A model generated the notes under the pieces. That model was not told where the DNA came from. It made no database searches and saw nothing but the letters and a program-made list of their open reading frames with translations. Of a stretch of DNA of 64,000 nucleotides, positions 1-7,537 are shown in pieces. Position numbers and translations under genes: made by a program. The first letter of the stretch is position 1; the number at the start of each line of letters is the position of its first letter. Origin of the DNA: Bifidobacterium olomucense (GTDB taxonomy: Bacteria; Actinomycetota; Actinomycetes; Actinomycetales; Bifidobacteriaceae); contig NZ_JAAIIG010000001.1 of NCBI RefSeq assembly GCF_012932375.1, positions 372,001 to 436,000 of the forward strand, written 5' to 3'.

Positions 1-665
1 TGTTCGATGCCTGCCTTGTGGAGTCGTTTGACGAAATCATCCGTCGTCTCCTGCAGAGCCAGCACCTCTACGCGCTGATCGCTGACCAGATCCACAATGG
101 CCTGAGGATCGGCCTGTCCTTTGTACACGTTGAACGTCATCACTCGCGCATATGCGTCGGTGGTATTTGGCTCAGACGAGGCTACGGCGTTATACGCTGC
201 CTGAGGCAACGGATCGTTGGACATGAAAAAGGGATACTGCCAGTAGCCGTTGAGTCCAAGTGCGGCTACGGCCAGCAGAGCGGAGAATACCCGGCGTGAT
301 ACAACCGCCAGCAGCAACGCCGCAATCGCCGCAAGCATGAACCAGGGCGTGGCGGATACGATAACCGGCACATATGGCAGTTCCTGTAAATCGCTCGGCA
401 ACTCGCGCGCGGCGGTACAGATCAACGCAGCCAACGCGAACAGCGTTGCCAGAAAGCCCAGTAGACGGCGATTCCTGTGCTGCGGTGCTGCGGTTTTCGC
501 CTTGGCGTCTCGTGTGCTGTATTTCGATTTTGCGGGACGATTCTTCTGGTTGCGGGTCTTTCCTTTGCCATTGGGCTTGCCTGATGGCGTGGTCGCGGCT
601 CGTACCAAAGCTCTACCCTGCTTTTTGATGGCGGTTCTGTTCGCCGCATGTGGTGATTTCGCCAT
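1..665 (-). CDS. Endonuclease/exonuclease/phosphatase family membrane protein, C-terminus beyond window
   Basis: Reading the minus strand from the ATG at 663-665 gives an open frame of 221 codons that runs off the window edge. The N-terminus is a basic, Lys/Arg/Pro-rich tail of about 65 residues. Three hydrophobic segments follow (about residues 68-85, 100-120 and 123-140). After these the segment RVMTFNVYKGQADPQAIVDL, followed closely by VLALQETT, is the classic start of an EEP fold, with the metal-binding Asn and Glu. This layout (positive tail, three membrane helices, extracytoplasmic EEP domain) is common in actinobacteria. The substrate is unknown; a phosphodiesterase role is inferred. 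The catalytic C-terminal His lies outside the window. Confidence 0.8.
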   Translation of the reverse strand, partial: MAKSPHAANRTAIKKQGRALVRAATTPSGKPNGKGKTRNQKNRPAKSKYSTRDAKAKTAAPQHRNRRLLGFLATLFALAALICTAARELPSDLQELPYVPVIVSATPWFMLAAIAALLLAVVSRRVFSALLAVAALGLNGYWQYPFFMSNDPLPQAAYNAVASSEPNTTDAYARVMTFNVYKGQADPQAIVDLVSDQRVEVLALQETTDDFVKRLHKAGIE

Positions 666-710
666 AGCGCTCCCGATCGTCGTTCCCTGCCTTGCCATAT
701 TGCTGTATGC

Positions 711-749
711 CTGACATGTCTTCTGACATGTCTTCTGGCATGCCTTCTG
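711..749. repeat. Three tandem 12-bp repeats
   Basis: Two exact copies of CTGACATGTCTT (711-722, 723-734), a third with two changes (735-746) and the start of a fourth (CTG). They lie about 45 bp upstream of the start of the EEP-family gene. Although the unit is a multiple of three, it is not in frame with that gene. Confidence 0.7.
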
Positions 750-957
750 AATACTTGAACTCGTATGTTGGTTTCGAATGGACTGTCCTACGCTGCCCCT
801 GGGCCGTTGGATTATCTTGTGCGATTTGCCACTGTATCGTGCGAATTTGAGGAAAAGACGATTTTGATGGACTGAAGACGTTTGTCCGCACCAAACCGGC
901 ACGTTTTGTTCGCATCGGCGGCGTCGGGGAACAGGCCGTGTACAATGGAACGTCGTT

Positions 958-1030
958 GCCCGAGTAGCTCAGTGGATAGAGCACCGCTCTCCTAAAGCGG
1001 GTGTCGTCGGTTCGAATCCGATCTCGGGCA
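958..1030 (+). tRNA. tRNA-Arg(CCT)
   Basis: A 73-nt cloverleaf can be drawn. The acceptor stem is GCCCGAG (958-964) with CTCGGGC (1023-1029), and the discriminator is A1030. The anticodon stem is CCGCT (984-988) with AGCGG (996-1000), around the loop CTCCTAA, giving anticodon CCT (991-993), which reads AGG. The T arm contains GGTTCGAATCC. CCA is not encoded. A TACAAT at 941-946, 11 bp upstream, is a plausible -10 box. Confidence 0.95.
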
Positions 1031-1136
1031 CTTGCCATACGGCAAGGCAACTCTCGAATGATCAGTATTCGGATGGCTGTCCATAAAGTGACTTCTTGAT
1101 ATGCAGGTCGTCGTGGCTGCGGTATGACTGTAAGCC

Positions 1137-1568
1137 ATGAGCGATAGCGATAAGGAATACGACTATTACGTGGCCGGCCCGTTCTTCGATCCTGAACAGA
1201 CGGAAAGCATGGAACGTCTGGAACAGGTGATGGAAGATCATGGGTGCAAGCTGTTCAAGCCGCGATTCGTCAGCCAAATCGAAGATGTCGGTCCGGAAGG
1301 ATGCTTCGCAGACGATATTCGCGGCATTAACTCCGCCAAAGCGGTGATTGCCAACCTCATGGACGAGGATGCCGGCACTATGTTTGAAATCGGATACGCC
1401 TATTCTCGGGGAATTCCCGTATTTGGCTATCGTGAGGGACTTACTCCGATGGACCGTGTGAATCTCATGGTGGCGCAGGCTGTGAATATGGTGTTTTCCG
1501 GTCCTGAGGATTTGGCGAAATATCTGGAAACCGGCGAACACACCGAGGTCGATTACATTCAGTTCTGA
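1137..1568 (+). CDS. Nucleoside 2-deoxyribosyltransferase family protein
   Basis: 143 aa. The N-terminal YYVAGPFFD (about residues 10-18) and the later GTMFEIGYAYSRG (80-92) match the nucleoside 2-deoxyribosyltransferase fold (PF05014); Glu84 sits where the family has its catalytic nucleophile. Members transfer deoxyribose between bases, or hydrolyse modified nucleotides (DNPH1-like), in the cytoplasm. Length is normal for the family. Which of the two activities applies cannot be told from sequence. It is a stand-alone gene just downstream of tRNA-Arg. No strong Shine-Dalgarno is seen before the ATG. Confidence 0.85.
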   Translation: MSDSDKEYDYYVAGPFFDPEQTESMERLEQVMEDHGCKLFKPRFVSQIEDVGPEGCFADDIRGINSAKAVIANLMDEDAGTMFEIGYAYSRGIPVFGYREGLTPMDRVNLMVAQAVNMVFSGPEDLAKYLETGEHTEVDYIQF

Positions 1569-1613
1569 TCGGTTGCGTTGGGTGCCGGGTTTATGGATGA
1601 CGCGCCGTACATG

Positions 1614-1639
1614 GCTAAGGGTATCTCATACGGCTTAGC
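1614..1639 (+). terminator. Possible hairpin terminator after the deoxyribosyltransferase gene
   Basis: GCTAAG (1614-1619) pairs with CTTAGC (1634-1639) around an inner GTAT/ATAC stem. There is no strong T-run after it, so termination is uncertain. Confidence 0.35.
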
Positions 1640-1728
1640 GGTGTATCGGTGCCGATTCTTTTGATCTTCGAGTCAGTTTGGCTTGATCAGGTCGAGCCAG
1701 CATATAAGCGGCTATAAACGGTATGTGA

Positions 1729-2196
1729 AAGGGTGGGGTCCGGAAAGATGGATATGCGTTCGATAATCAGGCGTTAAGTCGTTTAATTGATTTGTCGAAT
1801 GGATACCAATATTTTATTCAGGCATACGGCAAATCGACATGGGACGCCTCGGATTCCAATCCGATTGCCGTTGGCGCAGTAGAAAAAGGCGAGCCTGTTG
1901 CTCGGGCTGAGCTAGATCAGGGCCCTTATGCATCGCGTTGGCAGCGCGCCACGCCATTAGGTCGTGAATATCTGGCTGCAATGGCTGCTATCGGTGATAC
2001 TTGTACGTCTGCGCAAGTGGCGAACCATATGGGCCGTAGTGTTTCCGATTTATCTTCGATTCGTTTGTCGTTGATTGAACTCGGTCTAATTTATTCCCCG
2101 GAGCGCGGTCAGATTGCATTCACTGTGCCTGGTATGGACGAGTTCATACGCCATGCCATGCTGGCTGAAACGCAATCCTATGACGGACGAGGCTGA
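1729..2196 (+). pseudogene. 5'-truncated remnant of an AAA-type ATPase (C-terminal region only)
   Basis: The frame that ends at 2194-2196 is open back to an in-frame TGA at 1726-1728. Translation begins KDGYAFDNQALSRLIDLSNG and continues with YQYFIQAYGKSTWD. This resembles the lid region that follows the NTPase core of archaeal-type (PF01637/Orc1-like) ATPases, and the end (RGQIAFTVPGMDEFIRHAM) resembles their C-terminal winged helix. Walker A and B are absent, so the ATPase core has been lost. A TTG at 1792 could start a 134-aa product, but no ribosome site supports it. I therefore call it a gene remnant. It could alternatively be a small protein repurposed from the winged-helix domain. Confidence 0.65.
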
Positions 2197-2202
2197 TTAA
2201 AT

Positions 2203-2685
2203 TTACTGCGCCCTCCAAATCATGCCGATGTGGGGGATGCCGTCTTCCAGAAATTCGTCGGAGACCTGCGTGAAGCCGAGGTTCTCGTACAGCTTGCGCG
2301 CGTAGGTTTGGGCTTCGATGTGCACAGTGTCGGCATGCATACGCTCCTGTGCCACTTTCAGGCCCTCACGCACAATGCGGGTGCCAAGGCCTTGCCATCG
2401 GTGAGTAGCTAATACGCGGCCGATGGATGCTTCAGGGAAAGTGATGCCCGGGTCAATGACACGGCAATACGCGGCGATGCCGTTTTCATCGTGCAGGAAC
2501 ACGTGCCAGCAGTGACGGTCCGCTTCATCCACCTCCTGATAGGCGCAGTGCTGTTCCACTACGAACACCGCCACGCGCACACGGTAGATCTCATACAATT
2601 CCGCTGCGCTGAGCTCTTCGAACCGTTTTACCGTCAACTGCATGCGGCCAGTGTATAAGCCGCATGCGAATTTCATGTTTGACAT
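2203..2685 (-). CDS. GNAT-family N-acetyltransferase, ElaA-like
   Basis: 160 aa from the most upstream ATG; the internal ATG at 2643 (giving MQLTVKRFEEL) matches the usual start of ElaA-like proteins better, and neither has a clear ribosome site. The segment YEIYRVRVAVFVVEQHCAYQ is typical of ElaA, and RVLATHRWQGLGTRIV (about residues 90-105) is the acetyl-CoA pyrophosphate-binding loop of GNAT folds. The ending KLYENLGF is also family-typical. Physiological substrate is not known. It ends 6 bp from the convergent ATPase remnant. Confidence 0.88.
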   Translation of the reverse strand: MSNMKFACGLYTGRMQLTVKRFEELSAAELYEIYRVRVAVFVVEQHCAYQEVDEADRHCWHVFLHDENGIAAYCRVIDPGITFPEASIGRVLATHRWQGLGTRIVREGLKVAQERMHADTVHIEAQTYARKLYENLGFTQVSDEFLEDGIPHIGMIWRAQ

Positions 2686-2907
2686 GCATGACCGGGCAAG
2701 GCGCTAGTGACGATGCGCGCATGTTCGCTCATGCGAATGTTGTGCGCCATGTGCTCGGGGGAGAGGTGAACGGGCCATATACCTCTGGGCCATAAGCATG
2801 GGTGCGATATGGTATCGAAACGGTTAGAGCATCTGTAGCGCATATCACACCTGATACTGAAAAACCAGTCTGTTGCATTCGTGATCGGTTCCGTAAGCTA
2901 AGAGTCT

Positions 2908-3741
2908 ATGAATGAACGCAATAGCATTATGGCGGCAACGTCCATTGAATCATCGCAGCTGCCTCAGGCCGATCGTGGCGCGGAGCATATGCAAGGCCAT
3001 TGGGTGCTTGCCCAGCTTGGCAAACGCGTGCTCAGGCCGGGTGGCGAGCGACTGACCAAACACATGCTGGCGCACCTGCCGATCGCCGGTAAGCGCGTGG
3101 TGGAGTTCGCGCCGGGGCTGGGCCGCACTACTCGGCTGATTCTGAATGCTGGCCCTGCCGGGTACACCGGCGTCGACCGGGACGAACAGGTGGTGAAGAT
3201 CATTGGTCCGCTGGCTGCATCGGTGGGCGGTACATGCATCAATGCCGACGCTGCACAGACCGGCCTGCCGGACGAATCGGCGGACGTGGTGATTGGCGAG
3301 GCGATGCTGACCATGCAGTCCGAACGCGGCAAGCATGCGATCATCGGCGAGGCCCATCGCATCCTGAAGCCGGGCGGCGTATATGCGATTCATGAAATGG
3401 GTCTTGCACCGGACGATTTGGACGAATCCATCAAGGATTCGATTCGCAAGGATCTGGCCCGCGCCATCAAGGTCAACGCACGTCCGCTGACCGCGGCCGA
3501 ATGGCAAGCTGTACTGGAATCGGAAGGATTCGAAGTGCTGTGGAGCGGCGTGGAGCCGATGGCCCTGCTCAAAATACGCCGCAATCTGGCGGACGAGGGC
3601 ATCGGCGGCGTGCTGCGCATCATGCGCAATGTGCTGATGCACCCGGATCTGCGTGCGCGCGTGTTCGAGATGCGCCGCGTATTCAATACGTATGGTGATG
3701 CGCTCACCGGCATCGCGTTTGTGGTACGGCGCAAGGCTTGA
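2908..3741 (+). CDS. Class I SAM-dependent methyltransferase
   Basis: 277 aa. Motif I is VVEFAPGLGRTT (about 64-75), followed by an acidic strand end in YTGVDRDE (SAM ribose contact) and a post-motif HRILKPGGVYAIHEM. This is the Methyltransf_11/25 arrangement. The protein is longer than a minimal methyltransferase because of a C-terminal helical extension (about 180-277), which probably sets substrate choice. No neighbour hints at the substrate. An in-frame ATG at 2929 is an alternative start; ribosome sites are weak at both. Confidence 0.82.
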   Translation: MNERNSIMAATSIESSQLPQADRGAEHMQGHWVLAQLGKRVLRPGGERLTKHMLAHLPIAGKRVVEFAPGLGRTTRLILNAGPAGYTGVDRDEQVVKIIGPLAASVGGTCINADAAQTGLPDESADVVIGEAMLTMQSERGKHAIIGEAHRILKPGGVYAIHEMGLAPDDLDESIKDSIRKDLARAIKVNARPLTAAEWQAVLESEGFEVLWSGVEPMALLKIRRNLADEGIGGVLRIMRNVLMHPDLRARVFEMRRVFNTYGDALTGIAFVVRRKA

Positions 3742-3870
3742 TACCCGCAACCTGGACTGCGAGACTAAGCTGGTACCTAAGTCCAATATCGCAAACGTAG
3801 GTTGTGCATGGCATCGAAGCCGTGTGCAACATTGACAATTGGCAACTTGCCTATACTGAAGGAGCCTGGT

Positions 3871-4221
3871 ATGACTGACGCAATCAAAGCCCAAAACACT
3901 GATCCGATGGTCATGGAATTCATCGATGACTTGAATCCGCTGGTCGAAGTCCAGCCGGAGGCCACTGTCTCCCGCACGGTGATGCAGGTGGAGGGGGCCA
4001 ATGTGGTGCTGTTCTCCTTTGACAAAGGCCAGGAGCTCAGCGAGCACACCGCCGCCATGCCGGTGCTGGTGCAGTGCCTCGAAGGGCATCTCAAGGTGAC
4101 CGGCGGCGGCAAGACCGTGGACCTCAAGCCGGGCGGCATCCTGCATTTCCCGACCCGTCTGCCGCACGCGGTCTACGCCGAGGAAGCTTCCAAGATGATG
4201 CTGATTATGATGCGTCACTGA
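3871..4221 (+). CDS. Cupin-domain protein
   Basis: 116 aa, starting at the ATG at 3871 because AAGGAG (3859-3864) lies at the right distance. A single small cupin barrel is seen: GQELSEHTAAMPVLVQCLEG is the first motif with His59, and HFPTRLPHAVYA is the second motif with His99. These histidines probably bind one divalent metal. Function in this small cupin class is usually unknown (isomerase, dioxygenase or sensor). It ends 21 bp from the convergent sugar acetyltransferase gene. Confidence 0.85.
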   Translation: MTDAIKAQNTDPMVMEFIDDLNPLVEVQPEATVSRTVMQVEGANVVLFSFDKGQELSEHTAAMPVLVQCLEGHLKVTGGGKTVDLKPGGILHFPTRLPHAVYAEEASKMMLIMMRH

Positions 4222-4242
4222 TTGGCGTTAGCGCAGTCGTGC

Positions 4243-4812
4243 TCACACACGCCCGATTTCGCGGGCGGGATTGCCTGCCACGATGCTTCCCGCTGGCACG
4301 TCATAGGTCACGACTGCGCCCGCGCCCACGATGGCACCGTCGCCGATGGTCACGTTCTGCAGCACGATGGCTCCCGCGCCGATCCACACACGTTTGCCGA
4401 TGGTGATGGGCAGACTCATGGTGGTGGCGCGGTCCATCGGATTCTTGCTGTGGTTGATGGTGATGAGCTGCACGTTCGGGCCGATGAACGTACCGTCGCC
4501 GATGGTGATGCCGCCGCGATCCATCAACGTGCAGCCCCAGTTGATGAGCACGCCTCGGCCGATTTCGATATTGTGCCCGAAATCCGTGTAAAACGGGGGA
4601 TTCAAACGAAAAGACGGGTCGACCGGATGGCCGACGATGCGTTCGAACAGGGTGTGTGTCTCCTGCGGTTCGTGGTAGCCGGTGTTGAGCTCGACGCAGA
4701 GCCGTTTGGTCTCTTTGATAATGGTGGCGATGGCGCAGTAGCCGGGATCGTATGGGTTGACTGGCTTCCCGGTGCGGTCGTGTTCAAGAATGTCGGCTGC
4801 TTTGGTTGTCAT
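4243..4812 (-). CDS. Sugar O-acetyltransferase (maltose/galactoside type)
   Basis: 189 aa, starting at the ATG at 4812, which is preceded by CCAAGGAGCCATC. The N-terminal MAC domain (Pro/Tyr-rich, about 15-65) precedes left-handed beta-helix hexapeptides such as [13 protein letters not shown] and [13 protein letters not shown]. His121 in TINHS aligns with the catalytic His of LacA/Maa enzymes. It transfers acetyl from acetyl-CoA to a sugar hydroxyl in the cytoplasm. It lies 99 bp downstream of, and in line with, a LysR regulator, which may control it. Confidence 0.9.
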   Translation of the reverse strand: MTTKAADILEHDRTGKPVNPYDPGYCAIATIIKETKRLCVELNTGYHEPQETHTLFERIVGHPVDPSFRLNPPFYTDFGHNIEIGRGVLINWGCTLMDRGGITIGDGTFIGPNVQLITINHSKNPMDRATTMSLPITIGKRVWIGAGAIVLQNVTIGDGAIVGAGAVVTYDVPAGSIVAGNPAREIGRV

Positions 4813-4911
4813 GATGGCTCCTTGGTGGTGTTCTGCCATCATTGAACCGCGTGAGTTCAGGTGCCGTCTAATACCTATGGTTTATGCGATCGCATGCCGT
4901 CGAGGCATTGT

Positions 4912-5775
4912 TCACATGGTTTGCAGGAACTTGGCGAACGCTGCCGCCGCGGGGGATGCGGTTCCCTGCTTCTTCCACACCAGCACCGAGCTGCTTTCCA
5001 GCGGTGGCGCAAGACGTATCCCGCGCACTCCCGGATAGGTGGTGCCAAGGTCAAGGCACGGGTACAGTCCGAGACCGCTGGATGCCATTGCCGCGCCATT
5101 GGCCGGTAGGTTACATGTGCCGGCAATGTTGAGATGCGCGGCATAAGGCCCGAACCAGTTCATCACCACACGGCGCACCGGCTCGCGCGCGGGCAGGATC
5201 AGCGCCTCATTGGCCAGATCGGCGGGTGAGAGGGACTCTTGGGCTTGCAGAGGGTGGCCGTCCGGTATCATCGCGCACCAATGTTCGGTGATATTGGTGC
5301 GCAGGAATTCATATCGGCTGGTATCCACCGGGTCGGCGAGCAGGCCGAAATCCAACAATCCCTGTTCAAGCTGATCCTGAATCACATCCGCAGTGGTGCT
5401 GACCACATGGAAGCGCACGCCGGGATGCAAAGTGCGGAACGCTGCCATGCGATCGGCAAGGAAGGTCATGGCACGTACCTCGCCACAACCGGCCATAATG
5501 TCACCGCTTAATTCGTAGCTGGATTGTTTGAGCTCGTATTCCGCCTTGTCCGCCAAGGAGACGATGGTTTGCGCGCGGTCGCGCAGCAGCCGGCCGGCTT
5601 CGGTCAATGTAATGGTGTGACTGCCGCGCTCGAATAAGGTGACGCCGAGCTCCTCTTCCAGCTGTTTCAACTGCCGGGACAATGTCGGCTGGGAGATGCG
5701 CAGCAGCTGCGCCGCCCAGGTGATGTTGCCTTCCTCGGCCACCGCCAGAAAATACCTGAGCACGCGCAATTCCAT
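4912..5775 (-). CDS. LysR-family transcriptional regulator
   Basis: 287 aa. The N-terminal winged helix-turn-helix covers about residues 1-60 (MELRVLRYFLAVAEEGN, then LLRISQPTLSRQLKQLEEEL and LFERG), which is textbook LysR. The C-terminal part is a periplasmic-binding-protein-like effector domain. It is followed in the same direction by the sugar acetyltransferase gene. The inducer is unknown. The downstream TetR gene ends 122 bp before its start, leaving only this short promoter region. Confidence 0.93.
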   Translation of the reverse strand: MELRVLRYFLAVAEEGNITWAAQLLRISQPTLSRQLKQLEEELGVTLFERGSHTITLTEAGRLLRDRAQTIVSLADKAEYELKQSSYELSGDIMAGCGEVRAMTFLADRMAAFRTLHPGVRFHVVSTTADVIQDQLEQGLLDFGLLADPVDTSRYEFLRTNITEHWCAMIPDGHPLQAQESLSPADLANEALILPAREPVRRVVMNWFGPYAAHLNIAGTCNLPANGAAMASSGLGLYPCLDLGTTYPGVRGIRLAPPLESSSVLVWKKQGTASPAAAAFAKFLQTM

Positions 5776-5897
5776 GATGATTGGTCCCCATTCGCAGCTG
5801 ATGTGATGTCACCATTGTAGATGGATGGGGTCGTTGCGACAGTACCTGCGCGCTCGAACGATGCCCGTGCACAGTTGCTGCCGGTTTTTCGGCTTAT

Positions 5898-6527
5898 TCA
5901 GGCAGTAATTGCGCGTGCCGACTGCGCAGATGTACTGCCGTTGTCCTTCAGCGAATTGATGAGCTGGGCGACGATGGTTGGTAATACCGAACTACTTAGC
6001 CATTCGATATTCTCCGGTGTGAATGCCTCCGGTGCTTTGGCCAAGACGCCGAGTATGCCGCTGGATGCGAATTCCAGTATGATGCGCTGACCTGGATTGA
6101 GCGCAGCCGAATCGCAGCCGAGTGCTGACAGCCAGATTTCGATGACATGGGTTTTGAGCTGATTGGCCAGTCCTGTGGAGCCATGCGGGCCGGCGATAAG
6201 CGCTAGCCGTCGGATGCTGGCAACCCGCTGCGGATTGATAATGTTGGCAATGGCGTAATCACGAAGTGCGTCAATGCCTTCATCTTGCCGAATGATATGC
6301 GCGATAAACGCGGTGATATCCGGATCGTCATAAATCGAGGCGATGGCATCGTCTGCCAATTCAGGAATGTTGCCGTAATGGTAGTAGAACGCGCTGCGGT
6401 TCAAGCCGCTCATTCGCGTGACATCGCTGATGGTGATTTGCGCATACGGTTTTTGCTCCAGCAGTGTCCAGAACGCATCCTGCATTTTCTCAGGTGCGCT
6501 TTGCTCACCTGTTTTCGGTCTGGCCAT
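5898..6527 (-). CDS. TetR-family transcriptional regulator
   Basis: 209 aa. The DNA-binding domain is N-terminal: ITISDVTRMSGLNRSAFYYH (about 32-51) is the TetR recognition helix region ending in the usual Y-H. The remaining helices form the ligand domain. The gene is divergent from the ABC exporter that starts at 6816, with 288 bp between them containing an inverted repeat. By the usual logic of such pairs it represses that exporter and is released by an exported compound; this is inference. Confidence 0.92.
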   Translation of the reverse strand: MARPKTGEQSAPEKMQDAFWTLLEQKPYAQITISDVTRMSGLNRSAFYYHYGNIPELADDAIASIYDDPDITAFIAHIIRQDEGIDALRDYAIANIINPQRVASIRRLALIAGPHGSTGLANQLKTHVIEIWLSALGCDSAALNPGQRIILEFASSGILGVLAKAPEAFTPENIEWLSSSVLPTIVAQLINSLKDNGSTSAQSARAITA

Positions 6528-6588
6528 ATGCGCCTCTTCTTGCTGTTATTTTATACCAATCAATAACTCAACATCGTATCGTGTTTTT

Positions 6589-6641
6589 CGCGTAATACTG
6601 CGGTTTTCAGGTAGAAACCCAACACAATGCCGTATTACGTG
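6589..6641. promoter_or_regulatory. Inverted repeat in the TetR/ABC divergent promoter region, possible operator
   Basis: CGCGTAATACTGC at 6589-6601 is matched in inverted orientation by GCCGTATTACGTG at 6629-6641, with the core CGTAATAC/GTATTACG perfect. It lies between the divergent TetR and ABC exporter genes in an AT-rich stretch. The gap between arms is about 27 bp, so two separate half-sites are also possible. Confidence 0.45.
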
Positions 6642-6815
6642 GATTTTATTACCCAACATAGTGATGTATTTCTTGAGGTGCGATGCATGGCGCCAACAGC
6701 ATCGGTCTGCATCCGGTTCTCAACCAGCTACTGCTGGTGGCTTCTGGCTAGAGCGTTTGAGAGCCAAGGATGTAATGATTGAATACAGCCATCGCAAGAG
6801 AGGACTTGACATACC

Positions 6816-7517
6816 ATGGCTTTCCTTGAATTCCATGATGTAGTGCGACAGTACGGAAGCGGTGAATCCGCAGTGCTGGCATTGAACCATGCCAGCTTTG
6901 ACATCGAACAGGGCGAACTTGCCGTCATTCTTGGCGCATCCGGCGCTGGCAAATCCACCACGTTGAACATTCTGGGCGGCATGGACCGAGCCACCTCAGG
7001 CTCCGTGGTGATCGACGGCAAAGACATTACCAAAGCTAACGAATCCCAACTGACCGACTACCGTCGATTCGACGTGGGCTTCGTCTTCCAGTTCTACAAC
7101 CTCGTACCCAATCTGACCGCGCTCGAAAACGTGGAGCTTGCCTCGCAGATCTGCCCGAACGCGCTCGACGCCCGCGACACTCTGGAGAAAGTCGGGCTCG
7201 GGAATCGTCTTGCCAACTTCCCGTCGCAGCTCTCCGGCGGCGAACAGCAACGTGTCTCCATCGCCCGTGCGCTCGCCAAGAACCCGAAGTTGCTCCTGTG
7301 CGACGAACCGACCGGCGCACTTGACTACAACACCGGCAAGGAAGTGTTGCAGCTTCTGCAGGACTCTTGCCGGCAGCATGGCATCACCGTGGCGCTGGTG
7401 ACGCATAATTCCGCGCTTGCGCCGATGGGTGACCGTCTGATTCGCTTCCGCTCCGGCAAAGTCACCGAAATCACGAAGAATCCGAATCCCACGCCTATCG
7501 CGGACATCGAATGGTAG
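6816..7517 (+). CDS. ABC transporter ATP-binding protein (MacB/LolD type)
   Basis: 233 aa. Walker A GASGAGKS (40-47), Q-loop [10 protein letters not shown], signature [15 protein letters not shown] (139-153), Walker [13 protein letters not shown] (159-170) and the H-loop VTHN are all present. The MacB/LolD/FtsE subfamily is indicated by the GALD box and the early IGxxDxATSG-like segment. It hydrolyses ATP at the inner face of the membrane and pairs with the FtsX-type permease encoded directly after it, whose start lies 20 bp beyond its stop. Confidence 0.95.
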   Translation: MAFLEFHDVVRQYGSGESAVLALNHASFDIEQGELAVILGASGAGKSTTLNILGGMDRATSGSVVIDGKDITKANESQLTDYRRFDVGFVFQFYNLVPNLTALENVELASQICPNALDARDTLEKVGLGNRLANFPSQLSGGEQQRVSIARALAKNPKLLLCDEPTGALDYNTGKEVLQLLQDSCRQHGITVALVTHNSALAPMGDRLIRFRSGKVTEITKNPNPTPIADIEW

Positions 7518-7537
7518 GAGAGCGGCAAGGAACAGTC

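Noticed and set aside
613..1050. Minus-strand frame of 145 codons overlapping tRNA-Arg
   Set aside because: It overlaps a well-formed tRNA; the real gene there uses another frame and starts at 665.
2950..4218. 422-codon minus-strand frame antisense to the methyltransferase and cupin genes
   Set aside because: It spans two genes with clear domains on the plus strand and has His/Arg-rich shadow composition.
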